Assembly: GCF_043951855.1 (NCBI RefSeq)
Contig: NZ_JBINJW010000001.1
Location: 434,001 to 498,000 of the forward strand
Direction of reading: 5' to 3'
DNA length: 64,000 nt
DNA from: Proteiniclasticum sp043951855
GTDB taxonomy: Bacteria > Bacillota > Clostridia > Clostridiales > Clostridiaceae
Made by a program: the position numbers and the translations under genes. The notes below the pieces were generated by a model that ran no database searches, was not told where the DNA came from, and was given only the letters and a program-made list of their open reading frames with translations. How positions within the stretch are numbered: position 1 is the first letter of the stretch; each line of letters opens with the position of its first letter. This document shows positions 1 to 8,675 of this stretch, piece after piece.

Positions 1-813
1 CAGATCGATGTCCTCGCTCTTTGACAGCAGCTCCGTCATGCTGAGACTCTCAGAAGCATTTCTTTCTTTTGCCGCTTCCAGCCTGTTATATACGGCACCC
101 ATCTTGGACCTGAAACGAATGACGTTATCCAGATGCGCATCCATATCACCGAGAAGTTCACCAGACAGCGAATCTGTGTCTCCATTTTCCATAGCCAGAA
201 TCACATTATCCAGAAGCGCTCCGAAATCTTTCGTAATCGCATCATCCGCCGTAGTAATCTGAGATCCGTCACTTTCAATATGGATAGAAACTCCTTGGGC
301 AATTTCTCTGGAAATGAGTCCTTCCCCATCCGCATTTTTACCACCGGCATATGTCATCTTATCATCAGCACCAATAGAGAACGGTGGCTCTGTGGTCTTC
401 TGCCCGCCGAAAATGAATCTCCCGTCATAATTGGTGTTCAGCATCTGAACCATCTGACCTTTCAGCATTTCCACTTCATCTCTTAACGCAAGTCTGTCTG
501 TGTCAGAAAGAGAACCATTTGCCCCATAGACAACCAGCTCTCTGGCTCTCTGCACCACTGAAGTGATTTCATTCATAGCGCCATCGGCTGTATCGGTCCA
601 CCCCAAGGAATCATCAATGTTTCTTCCATACTGTTCATTGGTTCTGATGTTATTATCCAGCCCCATGACTCTGGCCACAAGAATGGGATTGTCAGAAGGT
701 TTACTGATTTCTTTCCCGGTGGAAAGCTGATTCTGATACTTCTGCATCTGCTTGAGATTTCTATTCAGGTTTCTTAGATAATTCCCAGTAAGGGTATTAT
801 TGGTAATTCTCAT
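1..813 (-). CDS. flgL: Flagellar hook-associated protein 3 (FlgL), C-terminus cut by the window edge
   Basis: This is the hook-filament junction protein that sits between FlgK and the flagellin filament, outside the cell. The frame opens with MRITNNTLTGNYLRNLN and reads without a stop for 271 codons to base 1, so only the last few dozen residues are missing. The N-terminal coiled segment (NRNLKQMQKYQNQLSTGKEI, then SDNP) is the flagellin-like signature of FlgL. It is the last visible gene of flgM-flgN-flgK-flgL and starts 11 bp after flgK stops, behind a GGAGTAG ribosome site. Flagellin itself also starts this way, but the position after flgK and the TNEQYGRN/GGQKT region favour FlgL. Confidence 0.93.
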   Translation of the reverse strand, partial: MRITNNTLTGNYLRNLNRNLKQMQKYQNQLSTGKEISKPSDNPILVARVMGLDNNIRTNEQYGRNIDDSLGWTDTADGAMNEITSVVQRARELVVYGANGSLSDTDRLALRDEVEMLKGQMVQMLNTNYDGRFIFGGQKTTEPPFSIGADDKMTYAGGKNADGEGLISREIAQGVSIHIESDGSQITTADDAITKDFGALLDNVILAMENGDTDSLSGELLGDMDAHLDNVIRFRSKMGAVYNRLEAAKERNASESLSMTELLSKSEDIDL

Positions 814-823
814 ACTCTACTCC

Positions 824-2347
824 TTATACACCCGTTCTGTTGATCAGGGTATCCAGCATTTCATTGAGTGTATTGATCACTCTGGAATTGGCTTCATAAC
901 TTCTCTGATACTTCAGAAGATTGGTCACTTCCTCATCAATGGAAACACCTGACACAGACTCCCTTCTGTTTGAAAGCTGAGCCAGCACCGCACTCTGATT
1001 CTCCACCATATTAGCTGCATGCTCCCCGCGGATTCCTACTTTGATGACGATATCTCCATAAGCGCCTTCCATGGTAGTTCCTGCTGCGCTGAATTCCATC
1101 TGACTGAAATCAAATTTCCTGTTTCTCAGGTTTGCGATTTCAAGTGCTCGGCTTCCATCCCCTGCAGGAGAATTCAGATTCGCCCCAGTGGCGACCATGC
1201 TTTCATCTGCCACGATTTCATCATTGACTCTGATATTCAGTGCGGAAGCAGAGCCATCCTTAAAGGTGAAGAAATCCACAGTTCCCTCCGCAGCATGATT
1301 ATGGATTGAATTGAACATCTCGGCTGTTCCTTCCGCGAAGGTATTAAGGTCTTCTATTCTTGCATCCACTTCATTCATGGCTGCAAGATTTCCGCCTATG
1401 GTTCCCGACTGGATGTTCACTGCTGTGAGTTCACCAGGCACACCTTCTTCTGATGACATTTTATAAAACACTGGCGCACCCACTTGAAATTTCTCCAGAT
1501 CCGCCTCACTCAATGTATGTTCGATAGAATTATTGCTGTCTCCGCCGATGTGGATTCGAGCAGAATATTCTCCGTCCTTGTTCACTGTTATGGCGGCAAT
1601 GGTACTGAGCCTATTCTCTTCATTCTCTTTTCCGGTCACTGTCTGACCATCAATCTCCACAGAAACCCTACCATAGGAATCATAGCTCTCGCTGATTTCT
1701 GATAGACCTGATAAATTCTTCAGCAGCAGGTCCCTAGTATCCATGAGATCATTGGGGCTATGCCCTTTGACCGAGATGTTGAAAATCTGGTCATTGACCG
1801 TATTCAGCTGATCAAGGATGGAGTTGGCATCATATATGTTTTTCTCAACGCTCGCCACCACATCACCCTTAAGCTCCTGCGCCTGAGTGGACATGTGGTT
1901 CAGCGTATCCGTGAAGTTCTTTGACTTCTGAACCACCATGCTTTTGGCATTGAGGCTTTCAGGATTCTTGGACAGCTCCTGCCATGCATTGAACATTTCT
2001 CCCATGGCGAAATTCACGCCAGTGTCAGAGGGCTCATTGAAGATCATCTCAATCTGACTCATGATGTCCTGCTGTGCACTGTACTGAGAAAGTGTTGTAC
2101 TTTCCTTTCTGATCTGGTAGTCCACAAATTCATCCACCACACGCACCACAGACTGCAGCCTGACCCCTGTCCCCAGCTGTCCTACTCCAGACAGATTATA
2201 TGGAGTATCGGTCTTAAGCTCTACGCGCTGACGACTGAATCCTTCCGTATTTGCGTTGGATATGTTATGTGAAGTGGTGTGAAGGGCTGTCTGATTGGCA
2301 TTAAGCCCCTTCACCGCCACATTGAATGTTCCGAATAATCCTGACAT
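824..2347 (-). CDS. flgK: Flagellar hook-associated protein 1 (FlgK)
   Basis: FlgK is the first hook-filament junction protein, exported by the flagellar type III system and assembled on the distal end of the hook. The 507-residue product has the conserved N-terminal rod/hook signature near residues 8-40 (GLNANQTALHTTSHNISNAN, then GFSRQR). It also has the C-terminal helix typical of axial proteins (EEVTNLLKYQRSYEANSRVI), ending in LDTLINR. GAGGAG lies 6 bases before the ATG. It is preceded by flgN, the likely export chaperone for FlgK and FlgL, 11 bp upstream. Length is within the usual clostridial range. Confidence 0.96.
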   Translation of the reverse strand: MSGLFGTFNVAVKGLNANQTALHTTSHNISNANTEGFSRQRVELKTDTPYNLSGVGQLGTGVRLQSVVRVVDEFVDYQIRKESTTLSQYSAQQDIMSQIEMIFNEPSDTGVNFAMGEMFNAWQELSKNPESLNAKSMVVQKSKNFTDTLNHMSTQAQELKGDVVASVEKNIYDANSILDQLNTVNDQIFNISVKGHSPNDLMDTRDLLLKNLSGLSEISESYDSYGRVSVEIDGQTVTGKENEENRLSTIAAITVNKDGEYSARIHIGGDSNNSIEHTLSEADLEKFQVGAPVFYKMSSEEGVPGELTAVNIQSGTIGGNLAAMNEVDARIEDLNTFAEGTAEMFNSIHNHAAEGTVDFFTFKDGSASALNIRVNDEIVADESMVATGANLNSPAGDGSRALEIANLRNRKFDFSQMEFSAAGTTMEGAYGDIVIKVGIRGEHAANMVENQSAVLAQLSNRRESVSGVSIDEEVTNLLKYQRSYEANSRVINTLNEMLDTLINRTGV

Positions 2348-2358
2348 AATCTACTCCT

Positions 2359-2730
2359 CTATACTGACTGATCTACTAGTCTGACTTCTTTTTCGCTGCT
2401 GTAGCTCCCCTTGGCGGAATAGGTGCTGAACCTTGATGTGTTGCTTTTCGCAAGGGCCTTCAGGATCTCTTCCTGATAGGTCAGCGCCTGCTTCGTAAGA
2501 AGAAGATTCGTCTCCTGCAGCCTTTCGATTCTTTTCCCAAGCGTCCTCACCTCTTCATCCGCAATTACGCCTTTCACCTTTTCCTCTTCCACAGCCTTCA
2601 TGACCAGGTTTTTCTTCTCTATGATTTTCAGAAGAGACGCTGCATCACTTTTAATGAGTACCTCTTTCTCCATTTCCAGAAGATGCACGAGTTCACGTAA
2701 TATGGACTGGAGTTTTCCTGTTTCATTCAT
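2359..2730 (-). CDS. flgN: FlgN-type flagellar export chaperone
   Basis: This small 123-aa protein is almost entirely predicted helix. It is rich in Leu, Glu and Lys (LVHLLEMEKEVLIKSDAASL, then KIIEKKNLVMKAVEEEKVKG), as in FlgN chaperones that hold FlgK and FlgL unfolded before export. FlgN sequences are poorly conserved, so the call rests on size, coiled-coil character and the conserved order flgM-flgN-flgK-flgL. It starts 14 bp after flgM ends, so the genes are probably cotranscribed. The residues after about 100 (SRFSTYSAKGSYSS) look disordered. Confidence 0.85.
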   Translation of the reverse strand: MNETGKLQSILRELVHLLEMEKEVLIKSDAASLLKIIEKKNLVMKAVEEEKVKGVIADEEVRTLGKRIERLQETNLLLTKQALTYQEEILKALAKSNTSRFSTYSAKGSYSSEKEVRLVDQSV

Positions 2731-2743
2731 CTATCTGTTTCCT

Positions 2744-3022
2744 CTATTTCTGCTCTTCGATTTTTTCCAGTATCTTGTCTGCAATCTGATCGGTATCCAC
2801 TTTGTAGCTTCCTTCCTGAATGCTTCTTCGGATGCTCTCCACCTTTTCACTGAAATGGCTGTCCTCGGACTCATTGATTTTCTTCACCAGTGCCTTCGCC
2901 TGAGTGGAGATTTCAACGGTGCTTTTTCCTATTGTCTTTCCATCCACATGACCATTTTTTCTCTCATCGCTGGTTTTATACGCACTCTTAACATAACCTG
3001 TATGAAACTGATCTATTTTCAT
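2744..3022 (-). CDS. flgM: Anti-sigma-28 factor FlgM
   Basis: FlgM binds sigma-D (FliA) until the hook is complete and then is exported, releasing late flagellar transcription. I place the start at the ATG giving MKIDQFHTGYVKS because AGGTG lies 6 bases before it. A GTG nine bases further upstream has no usable ribosome site. The 92-aa protein has a loose N-terminal half. Its C-terminal half holds the sigma-binding helices (VEISTQAKALVKKI; KVESIRRSIQEGSYKVDTDQ; IADKILEK). It is the first gene of the flgM-flgN-flgK-flgL operon and has its own sigma-D-like promoter, giving the usual autoregulatory loop. Confidence 0.93.
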   Translation of the reverse strand: MKIDQFHTGYVKSAYKTSDERKNGHVDGKTIGKSTVEISTQAKALVKKINESEDSHFSEKVESIRRSIQEGSYKVDTDQIADKILEKIEEQK

Positions 3023-3055
3023 GGAATTCACCTGCCTTTATTTCTCTTATTCTAT

Positions 3056-3082
3056 AGTATCGTAGATTAATCCGTTTTGTTA
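3056..3082 (-). promoter_or_regulatory. Sigma-D (sigma-28)-like promoter of flgM
   Basis: On the minus strand TAAC is followed by exactly 15 bases and then ACGATACT, close to the sigma-D consensus TAAA-N15-CCGATATT. It sits about 35-60 bases before the flgM ATG and downstream of the fliY terminator. Two other promoters of the same spacing in this window (before cheW and fapA) support the reading. A sigma-A alternative (TTAACA, 18-bp spacer, TACTAT) overlaps it and cannot be excluded. Confidence 0.6.
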
Positions 3083-3093
3083 ACCCCAAAACA

Positions 3094-3120
3094 AAAAAAG
3101 AGGATAAACTCCTCTTTTTT
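3094..3120 (-). terminator. Intrinsic terminator after fliY (bidirectional shape)
   Basis: An 11-bp stem (AAAAAAGAGGA with TCCTCTTTTTT) closes a 5-base loop, and the arms supply A and U tracts on both strands. It lies 30 bp after the fliY stop and just before the flgM promoter, so it separates the chemotaxis/switch operon from the flgM operon. Confidence 0.8.
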
Positions 3121-3149
3121 CTGCAAATCATTATCTTATTGGGTTGGAA

Positions 3150-4250
3150 CTACTTCAGCCCCTTGACTCTGGCTTCCTTGCTCATGATGTTTGTGATTCT
3201 GATGCCGAAATTCTCATTGATGACCACCACTTCGCCGTGTGCGATGAGCTTACCGTTAACGTACACTTCAAGCGGCTCATCTGCGAGCTTGTTGAGCTCC
3301 ACAACGCTTCCTGCACCCAGCGCCAGAACATCCTGAATGGTCTTTTTGGTCTTTCCCAGTACCACGGAGAATTCCAGAGGAACATCCATGATGAGATCCA
3401 GATTTCTTTTCTGAGAAGGTTCTGATGTATCCTTAATTGGAGCAAAAACCGGCTTCTGCACTTCCACTTCCTCCTCGTAGGTCTGTTTCACTTTTACAGA
3501 TTCTTCTCTTCTCTCTTCTCTCTGGGCCGTGTAGACTTCTTCCCTGGGCGCTGTTCTCACCGGCTCTTCCCTGACGGGTTCCTTCTTTTCAGCCACAGGT
3601 TCGCCCATCATGATCCCCACAATCTCCTTGACGGTATCCAGGGTGTAGAGCTGCATGATGTCACTTTCAATGAGTCCTTCCACTGACAGGTGGAAAGAGA
3701 TCTTGCAGATGTATTCTTCATTGATGAACTTTCTGTAGTCGATGGATTCCTTATGATCCCATACTTCCACAATGGGCGGATTGATGTCGATGCCCTTGCC
3801 CAGCATCTGGGCCATGGAAGTGGAAGCGGAGCCGATCATCTGGTTCATGGCTTCGGAAACCGCGGAAAGCTCAAGCTCTGTGAGCTCCTTGTTGGCATTG
3901 GTTCCGTCTCCGCCCATCATGAGGTCTGCAATGATAGCCGAATCCTCCACATTCATCATGAGAAGGTTGTTTCCCTTGAGTCCTTCCTTGAAGGCGATAC
4001 GGGAAACGATCTTCGGAACCTCGCACTCCTCGATGATCTCCTCGAATCTTATATAAGTCACCCTCGGTGTGGTGATGGAGACTCTCCTGTTTATGATGGA
4101 TGACAAGGTGGTGGCAGCAGTGGACATGGTGATGTTTCCTACTTCCCCTATGACATCCTTATCCGTATCTTTCAGTCCGGTTTCTTCGGCAGACGCTTTT
4201 TTCTTCAGCAGCGCGTCTACTTCTGCCTGTGATAAAAAGTTTTCTTTCAT
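3150..4250 (-). CDS. fliY: Flagellar motor switch phosphatase FliY
   Basis: FliY is the Firmicute counterpart of FliN. It forms part of the switch C-ring and dephosphorylates CheY-P. The 366-aa protein starts with a CheY-binding peptide like that of FliM (LSQAEVDALL). It then has a CheC-like phosphatase domain with two active-site helices (DVIGEVGNITMSTAATTL near 30-50; ELSAVSEAMNQMIGSASTSM near 125-145). A low-complexity charged linker follows (about 215-265), and a C-terminal SpoA/FliN domain (LDLIMDVPLEFSVVLGKTKK) closes the protein. It overlaps fliM by 4 bases (ATGA), so translation is likely coupled. It ends the operon. Confidence 0.95.
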   Translation of the reverse strand: MKENFLSQAEVDALLKKKASAEETGLKDTDKDVIGEVGNITMSTAATTLSSIINRRVSITTPRVTYIRFEEIIEECEVPKIVSRIAFKEGLKGNNLLMMNVEDSAIIADLMMGGDGTNANKELTELELSAVSEAMNQMIGSASTSMAQMLGKGIDINPPIVEVWDHKESIDYRKFINEEYICKISFHLSVEGLIESDIMQLYTLDTVKEIVGIMMGEPVAEKKEPVREEPVRTAPREEVYTAQREERREESVKVKQTYEEEVEVQKPVFAPIKDTSEPSQKRNLDLIMDVPLEFSVVLGKTKKTIQDVLALGAGSVVELNKLADEPLEVYVNGKLIAHGEVVVINENFGIRITNIMSKEARVKGLK

Positions 4251-5245
4251 ATCTCAACATCCTCTTCCACGTATTGCAGTACCTGTACCGCCATCTTGTC
4301 CTTGTATAGACCTGGCTGCACCAGGTAGTGGACCTTATCCTCCACATAGAGCTTCATGGGATGGTCTGTCTTCATATCCAGCTGAACAATGTCCCCTGTC
4401 TCAAGATGCAGAAAATCGTCCACGGTCAGAATGGTCTTGCCCATCTCCACCTTCAGTTCCACATCTGTCGTCACCAGCCGCTCTGCGATCTGGTCCTTGT
4501 ATTTATAGTCTTCAAATGTCTTCCCCATGTCAAACCAGCTTCTGATGCTGAGTTTGTCCGTGATGTTCTCGAAGGACACATAAGGAATGCATATATTGAT
4601 GAAGCTCTTGGTTTCGAAAATCTCCACAACGAAACTGATGAGAATCACCGGTTCGTTTGGCGACATGGACTGGACCAGCTGCGGATTGGTTTCCAGATTA
4701 TCAAGTTCTGGCTCCAGCTCCATGATTTCGCTCCAGGAAGACTTGAACACCTTCAGAAGATTTCCCATGACATCTTCCACGATGCCAAGCTCGATATCCG
4801 TGAACTTTTCCTTTTTGGGTCCTTTCTTTTCCTTGGCCTTGGCCCCACCACATAGAAGCTCGACAACCTGTGTGCCAAACTGCGGATTGATTTCCATAAT
4901 CTGATTTCCACTCAGTGGTTCGCTATGAAATACACCCATGATGGTGGGATTGGGAATGGAGTGCACGAATTCATCAAAACTGATCTGCTCCACTGCACCA
5001 AGGGTCATATTCACATTGTTTCTGACCATGGTGGAAAGAACGTTGGAGGCGCTTTTCGCAAAGCTCTCGAAGATCATATAGAGCGTGTTCACATACTCCT
5101 TGGAAAGCTTTATAGGCCTTCTGAAGTCATAGGCTCTGACTTTATTCTTTTCCTCTTCCTCTTTAATCTCCTCCGGATTGATTTCTCCGGTATTCAGCGC
5201 ATTTAACAGCGAATCGATTTCCTGTTGTGATAGTACCTGTTTCAA
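4247..5245 (-). CDS. fliM: Flagellar motor switch protein FliM
   Basis: FliM is the C-ring protein that binds phosphorylated CheY and reverses rotation. The 332-aa protein begins with the CheY-P-binding motif LSQQEIDSLL, followed by an acidic linker. Its CheC-like middle domain lacks the phosphatase residues, and a SpoA domain ends it (VELKVEMGKTILTVDDFLHL). The start codon is TTG (MKQVLSQQE) behind GAGGGG with a 5-base gap. No ATG nearby fits. It is flanked by cheW and fliY in the order typical of clostridial che/fli operons. Confidence 0.95.
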   Translation of the reverse strand: MKQVLSQQEIDSLLNALNTGEINPEEIKEEEEKNKVRAYDFRRPIKLSKEYVNTLYMIFESFAKSASNVLSTMVRNNVNMTLGAVEQISFDEFVHSIPNPTIMGVFHSEPLSGNQIMEINPQFGTQVVELLCGGAKAKEKKGPKKEKFTDIELGIVEDVMGNLLKVFKSSWSEIMELEPELDNLETNPQLVQSMSPNEPVILISFVVEIFETKSFINICIPYVSFENITDKLSIRSWFDMGKTFEDYKYKDQIAERLVTTDVELKVEMGKTILTVDDFLHLETGDIVQLDMKTDHPMKLYVEDKVHYLVQPGLYKDKMAVQVLQYVEEDVEI

Positions 5246-5258
5246 GTTATCCCCTCAT

Positions 5259-5657
5259 TTACGAAATAATACGATCCAAATCGATGTAGTTCACAAGTTC
5301 CTTCTCCAGCTGCAGTATACCCACTACACCGCTTTTCGTCTCTGCGGACACTTTCTCAATATCCTTTTCCTCGATTTTCAGAACTTCTTTTACTTCAGTA
5401 ACCAGTATACCAAGTTTTTCGTCCTGCCGGTCAAGTATAACGATATTATTATAGCACTGGTCTTCTCCCAGGCGCAAAAGCTTTGCCAGATTCACAAGTG
5501 AAATCACATTTCCTCTTAGATTGATCAGTCCTTCTATGTGCTTCGGCGCATTGGGCACAAGAGTGGAAGGAATCAGCTTGCTGATTTCCTCCACCTGATC
5601 GGAATTCACGGCATAATATTTTTCACCCAGGGTGAAAACGATGATCTGCCTTTCCAT
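5259..5657 (-). CDS. cheW: Chemotaxis adaptor CheW (downstream copy)
   Basis: CheW joins methyl-accepting receptors to the CheA kinase in polar arrays. The 132-aa product is a single CheW domain with the expected cores (FTLGEKYYAVNSDQVEEISK; IEGLINLRGNVISLVNLAKL; VTEVKEVLKIEEKDIEKV). It starts 2 bp after cheY stops and has only a weak ribosome site, which suggests coupling to cheY translation. This is one of two CheW genes in the operon. The other lies before cheD and is about 25 residues longer. Confidence 0.94.
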   Translation of the reverse strand: MERQIIVFTLGEKYYAVNSDQVEEISKLIPSTLVPNAPKHIEGLINLRGNVISLVNLAKLLRLGEDQCYNNIVILDRQDEKLGILVTEVKEVLKIEEKDIEKVSAETKSGVVGILQLEKELVNYIDLDRIIS

Positions 5658-5659
5658 GA

Positions 5660-6022
5660 CTACTTACAGGCCTTTACGATGGAGTCGATGACTCTATCGG
5701 TTTCAAAAGGCTTTACGATGAAATCCAGTGCGCCGGACTGAATCGCTTCCATGACCATGGCCTGCTGCCCCATGGCGCTGCACATGATCACCCTTGCGGA
5801 AGGATCGATCTTCTTGATTCCCTGCAGGGCTTCAATCCCGTTCATTTCAGGCATGGTGATGTCCATGGTGACGATATCGGGTCTTTCCGCCTTGTATTTT
5901 TCAATGGCATCGGCACCGTTCTGGGCTTCCGCCACCACTTCGTATCCGTTCTTCTCCAGAATATCCTTGAGTTTCATCCTCATGAATATGGCATCATCTA
6001 CTATCATAATTCTCTTTGACAT
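5660..6022 (-). CDS. cheY: Chemotaxis response regulator CheY
   Basis: CheY is a single receiver domain, phosphorylated by CheA, that binds FliM and FliY at the motor. The 120-aa protein has the acidic pocket (VDD at 8-10), the phosphoacceptor Asp 54 in VTMDITMPEMNG, the Ser/Thr-type position in MCSAMG and the conserved Lys 104 in IVKPF. It has no output domain. AAGGGAG precedes the ATG by 7 bases. It lies between cheC, whose product probably dephosphorylates it, and cheW. Confidence 0.96.
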   Translation of the reverse strand: MSKRIMIVDDAIFMRMKLKDILEKNGYEVVAEAQNGADAIEKYKAERPDIVTMDITMPEMNGIEALQGIKKIDPSARVIMCSAMGQQAMVMEAIQSGALDFIVKPFETDRVIDSIVKACK

Positions 6023-6040
6023 GGTTATTCTCCCTTCAAT

Positions 6041-6640
6041 TTACACTCCGATTTTCTGAAAGAGGTTTTCAAGAACCCCTGGTCTAGGGATGAAGTACAA
6101 GGAGGAATCCACCTTGGCTCCATCATACATGAATTCATTCTTTATGATCATCACCTGATCATCATACTGTTCATTCTCTATGTAGGCGTAGCTTAAAATG
6201 GCGCCGAACATATCCGCCGTAATGGCAGGCACAGAGGAGAACAGAGAAATGTCCAGCAGTCTGGACAAGGCATTTAAGTAGGAGGTGACCACGATATTCA
6301 CAAGCTCGCTCACCGCGGAATACTCGATTTCCTCATTCATCTGAAAGTCCGGAGGAAGCATCATTTTCACAAGCTTCTCCGCATTCTCTTCCGTACAGAC
6401 AAAGAGGAAGTTTCCGTGGGCTTCTCCCATCATTCTCAGGGACACGGCGATGACTTCCACCTCTTCTCCCATGATCTTCTGGTAGATTTCATCATACCTT
6501 AGAATCTCGATGGTGGGAACGCTCATGTTGATGAACTTCCCCACCATCTGGGAGATGGCTGTGGCGGCATTGCCGCCTCCTATGTTCGCAAGTTCTTTCA
6601 GGACGTCCAGCTGCATGGGAGAGAATTCTTCCTTGTTCAA
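6041..6640 (-). CDS. cheC: CheY-P phosphatase CheC
   Basis: CheC removes phosphate from CheY and forms a complex with CheD in Bacillus-type chemotaxis. The 199-aa protein carries both phosphatase helices: VLKELANIGGGNAATAIS near residues 14-31 and EYSAVSELVNIVVTSYLNAL near 107-126, each with the Glu/Asn pair. The start is TTG within TTGA, so it overlaps the cheA stop. GGGGGAG precedes it with a short gap. With FliY also present, the cell has two CheY-P phosphatases. Confidence 0.94.
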   Translation of the reverse strand: MNKEEFSPMQLDVLKELANIGGGNAATAISQMVGKFINMSVPTIEILRYDEIYQKIMGEEVEVIAVSLRMMGEAHGNFLFVCTEENAEKLVKMMLPPDFQMNEEIEYSAVSELVNIVVTSYLNALSRLLDISLFSSVPAITADMFGAILSYAYIENEQYDDQVMIIKNEFMYDGAKVDSSLYFIPRPGVLENLFQKIGV

Positions 6641-8661
6641 GCAGTCTCCCCCTTTCCGGAAACGAGATTCCCCACATCCAGAATCAGTGTGATGTCTCCG
6701 TTTCCTAGAATGGCTGCACCAAGGTATTCATTCATCTTTCCGACGCTGCCGGAAAGCTTCTTGATGACGATCTCCTGCTGACCGATGAGCTCATCCACCA
6801 GAAGGCCGTACTGCTTTCCGCCGATGTTCACCATGATGATGTGCTGGTCGGTAGCATCCACTGGAAGAGAAAGCTTTTCATTGATCCGGATCACCGGAAT
6901 CACTTTTTCTCTGTAGATGTAGACTTCCTCGTTATGGGCGTCTTTTATGTCTCCTTCATTGACCTTCACCACCTTCTCGATGAGTCCCAGTGGAAGGGCA
7001 AAGGTTTCATGGCTTACATGAACCATCAGCGCCTGAATGATGGAGAGGGTCAGCGGAAGCTTGATGACAAAGCTTGTGCCTTTGCCGATGACGCTGTCCA
7101 CTTCGATGTTTCCACCTAACGATGTGATCTTGGAACGGACCACATCCATGCCCACACCTCTGCCGGAAATGTTCGTCACTTCCGTATTGGTGGAGAAGCC
7201 CTGGTAGAAGATCAGCTGGATCAGTTCGTTCTTATCCAGCCCTTCTGTAGGAATGCCTTTTCTTTCGGCACTTTCTCTGATCTTTTCCGGATCGATGCCC
7301 TTTCCGTCATCGCTGACCTTGATGACCACCTTGTTTCCTTCCTGATAAGCGATGAGCTCTATGGTTCCCTTGGGATCCTTTCCTGATGCGATTCTTTCTT
7401 CTCTGGACTCGATGCCGTGGTCCGCAGCATTTCTGATGAGATGAACCAGGGGCTCTCCGAGCTCAGAGACCACAGTACGGTCCAGCTCCGTTTCTTCTCC
7501 TTCGATGACAAGATCCATGTCTTTCCCCAGTTCCTGGGTCAGGTCTCGGATCATTCTCGGGAAGCGGTTGAAGACCACATTCACCGGCTGCATTCTGATT
7601 TTCAAGACCAGATCCTGAAGATCCGATGTGATTCTCGCCACCTGCTCCAGAGGTTCATTGATCTCTGTAGCCTTGTACTGGGTGCTGAGCTCTTCCAGTC
7701 TTGTTCTGTAGATGACAAGCTCTGACACAAGATTCATGAAGTTGTCAAGCCTTGAAAGATCCACTCGGATGGACTGGCTGGCATGAGCGGCTGTCCCATG
7801 CTTTTCTTCCTGCCTGCTTTTACTGTGCTCTTTATGTTCTCCGGAAACTCTGGTCTCCGTTTTCTCTTCTTCCGGCTTCTCTGTGGAAACCGCATAGACA
7901 TTCTGAAGGTCTTCGTCCGTGATTTCCTTCATTTCCACTTCTTCGATTTCAGCCACATTCTCGATGGTCTCACGGACCGCTTCCGGCTCCTTCTGAGAGA
8001 GATAGAGAAGCTTGAAGATCTCTTCATAGTTTCCTTCCTCCAGTTCTTCCACGCCGGGATTGGTCTCCAGGATCTCTCCGGACTGTTCCAGCTTGTTCAC
8101 CACAAGATAGGCTCTTGCGCCTTTGAGCATACAGGTCTGTGTCACCCTCACCACGATGCTGTAGGCTCTGTACCCCTTATCCATGGCCTGCCTGATGATG
8201 GAAGCATCCATGTCGCTCACTTCATCATAGCTTAAGGTCTCTTTCTTTCCTGATCCTTCTTCTTTCTTCGACGTTTCCTCTTTCTCGGAAAGACTCTTCA
8301 GCTCTCCTAGAAGAGCAGTAATGTCATAGTCCGGATAATGGTCGTCTCTCAGATCTTCCACAATCTCGGAGAGTTTATCCAGACACTTGAAGATGACACT
8401 GACCACATCGCTTGTGACTTTCAGCGATCCCTGCCTGAACTGCTCCAGCACATTCTCCATGTTGTGGGTCAGCTCCGTCATGGTGGTATATCCCATGGTG
8501 GCCGCCATACCCTTCAGCGTATGGGCGGAACGGAAAATCTCATCTATGATGCCCGGACTTTCTGTATCCTTTTCCAGAATCAGCAGATTGTCGTTTAGAC
8601 TCTGCAGGTATTCATCTGTTTCCTCGAAAAACAGATCCCTGTATTTTTGTGTATCGTCCAT
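6637..8661 (-). CDS. cheA: Chemotaxis histidine kinase CheA
   Basis: CheA is the array kinase that phosphorylates CheY and CheB in response to receptors. The 674-aa protein has these parts in order: an Hpt domain with phospho-His 47 in RSAHTLKGMAATMGY, a P2 CheY/CheB-binding region (about 150-235), an acidic linker, a P3 dimerisation helix pair (LDNFMNLVSELVIYRTRLEE), a HATPase domain with N, G1 and G2 boxes (IRNAADHGIE, DDGKGIDPEKI, GRGVGMDVV), and a C-terminal CheW-like domain. All catalytic motifs are intact. It lies between cheR and cheC. Confidence 0.97.
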   Translation of the reverse strand: MDDTQKYRDLFFEETDEYLQSLNDNLLILEKDTESPGIIDEIFRSAHTLKGMAATMGYTTMTELTHNMENVLEQFRQGSLKVTSDVVSVIFKCLDKLSEIVEDLRDDHYPDYDITALLGELKSLSEKEETSKKEEGSGKKETLSYDEVSDMDASIIRQAMDKGYRAYSIVVRVTQTCMLKGARAYLVVNKLEQSGEILETNPGVEELEEGNYEEIFKLLYLSQKEPEAVRETIENVAEIEEVEMKEITDEDLQNVYAVSTEKPEEEKTETRVSGEHKEHSKSRQEEKHGTAAHASQSIRVDLSRLDNFMNLVSELVIYRTRLEELSTQYKATEINEPLEQVARITSDLQDLVLKIRMQPVNVVFNRFPRMIRDLTQELGKDMDLVIEGEETELDRTVVSELGEPLVHLIRNAADHGIESREERIASGKDPKGTIELIAYQEGNKVVIKVSDDGKGIDPEKIRESAERKGIPTEGLDKNELIQLIFYQGFSTNTEVTNISGRGVGMDVVRSKITSLGGNIEVDSVIGKGTSFVIKLPLTLSIIQALMVHVSHETFALPLGLIEKVVKVNEGDIKDAHNEEVYIYREKVIPVIRINEKLSLPVDATDQHIIMVNIGGKQYGLLVDELIGQQEIVIKKLSGSVGKMNEYLGAAILGNGDITLILDVGNLVSGKGETA

Positions 8662-8675
8662 GAAAAATATCCCCC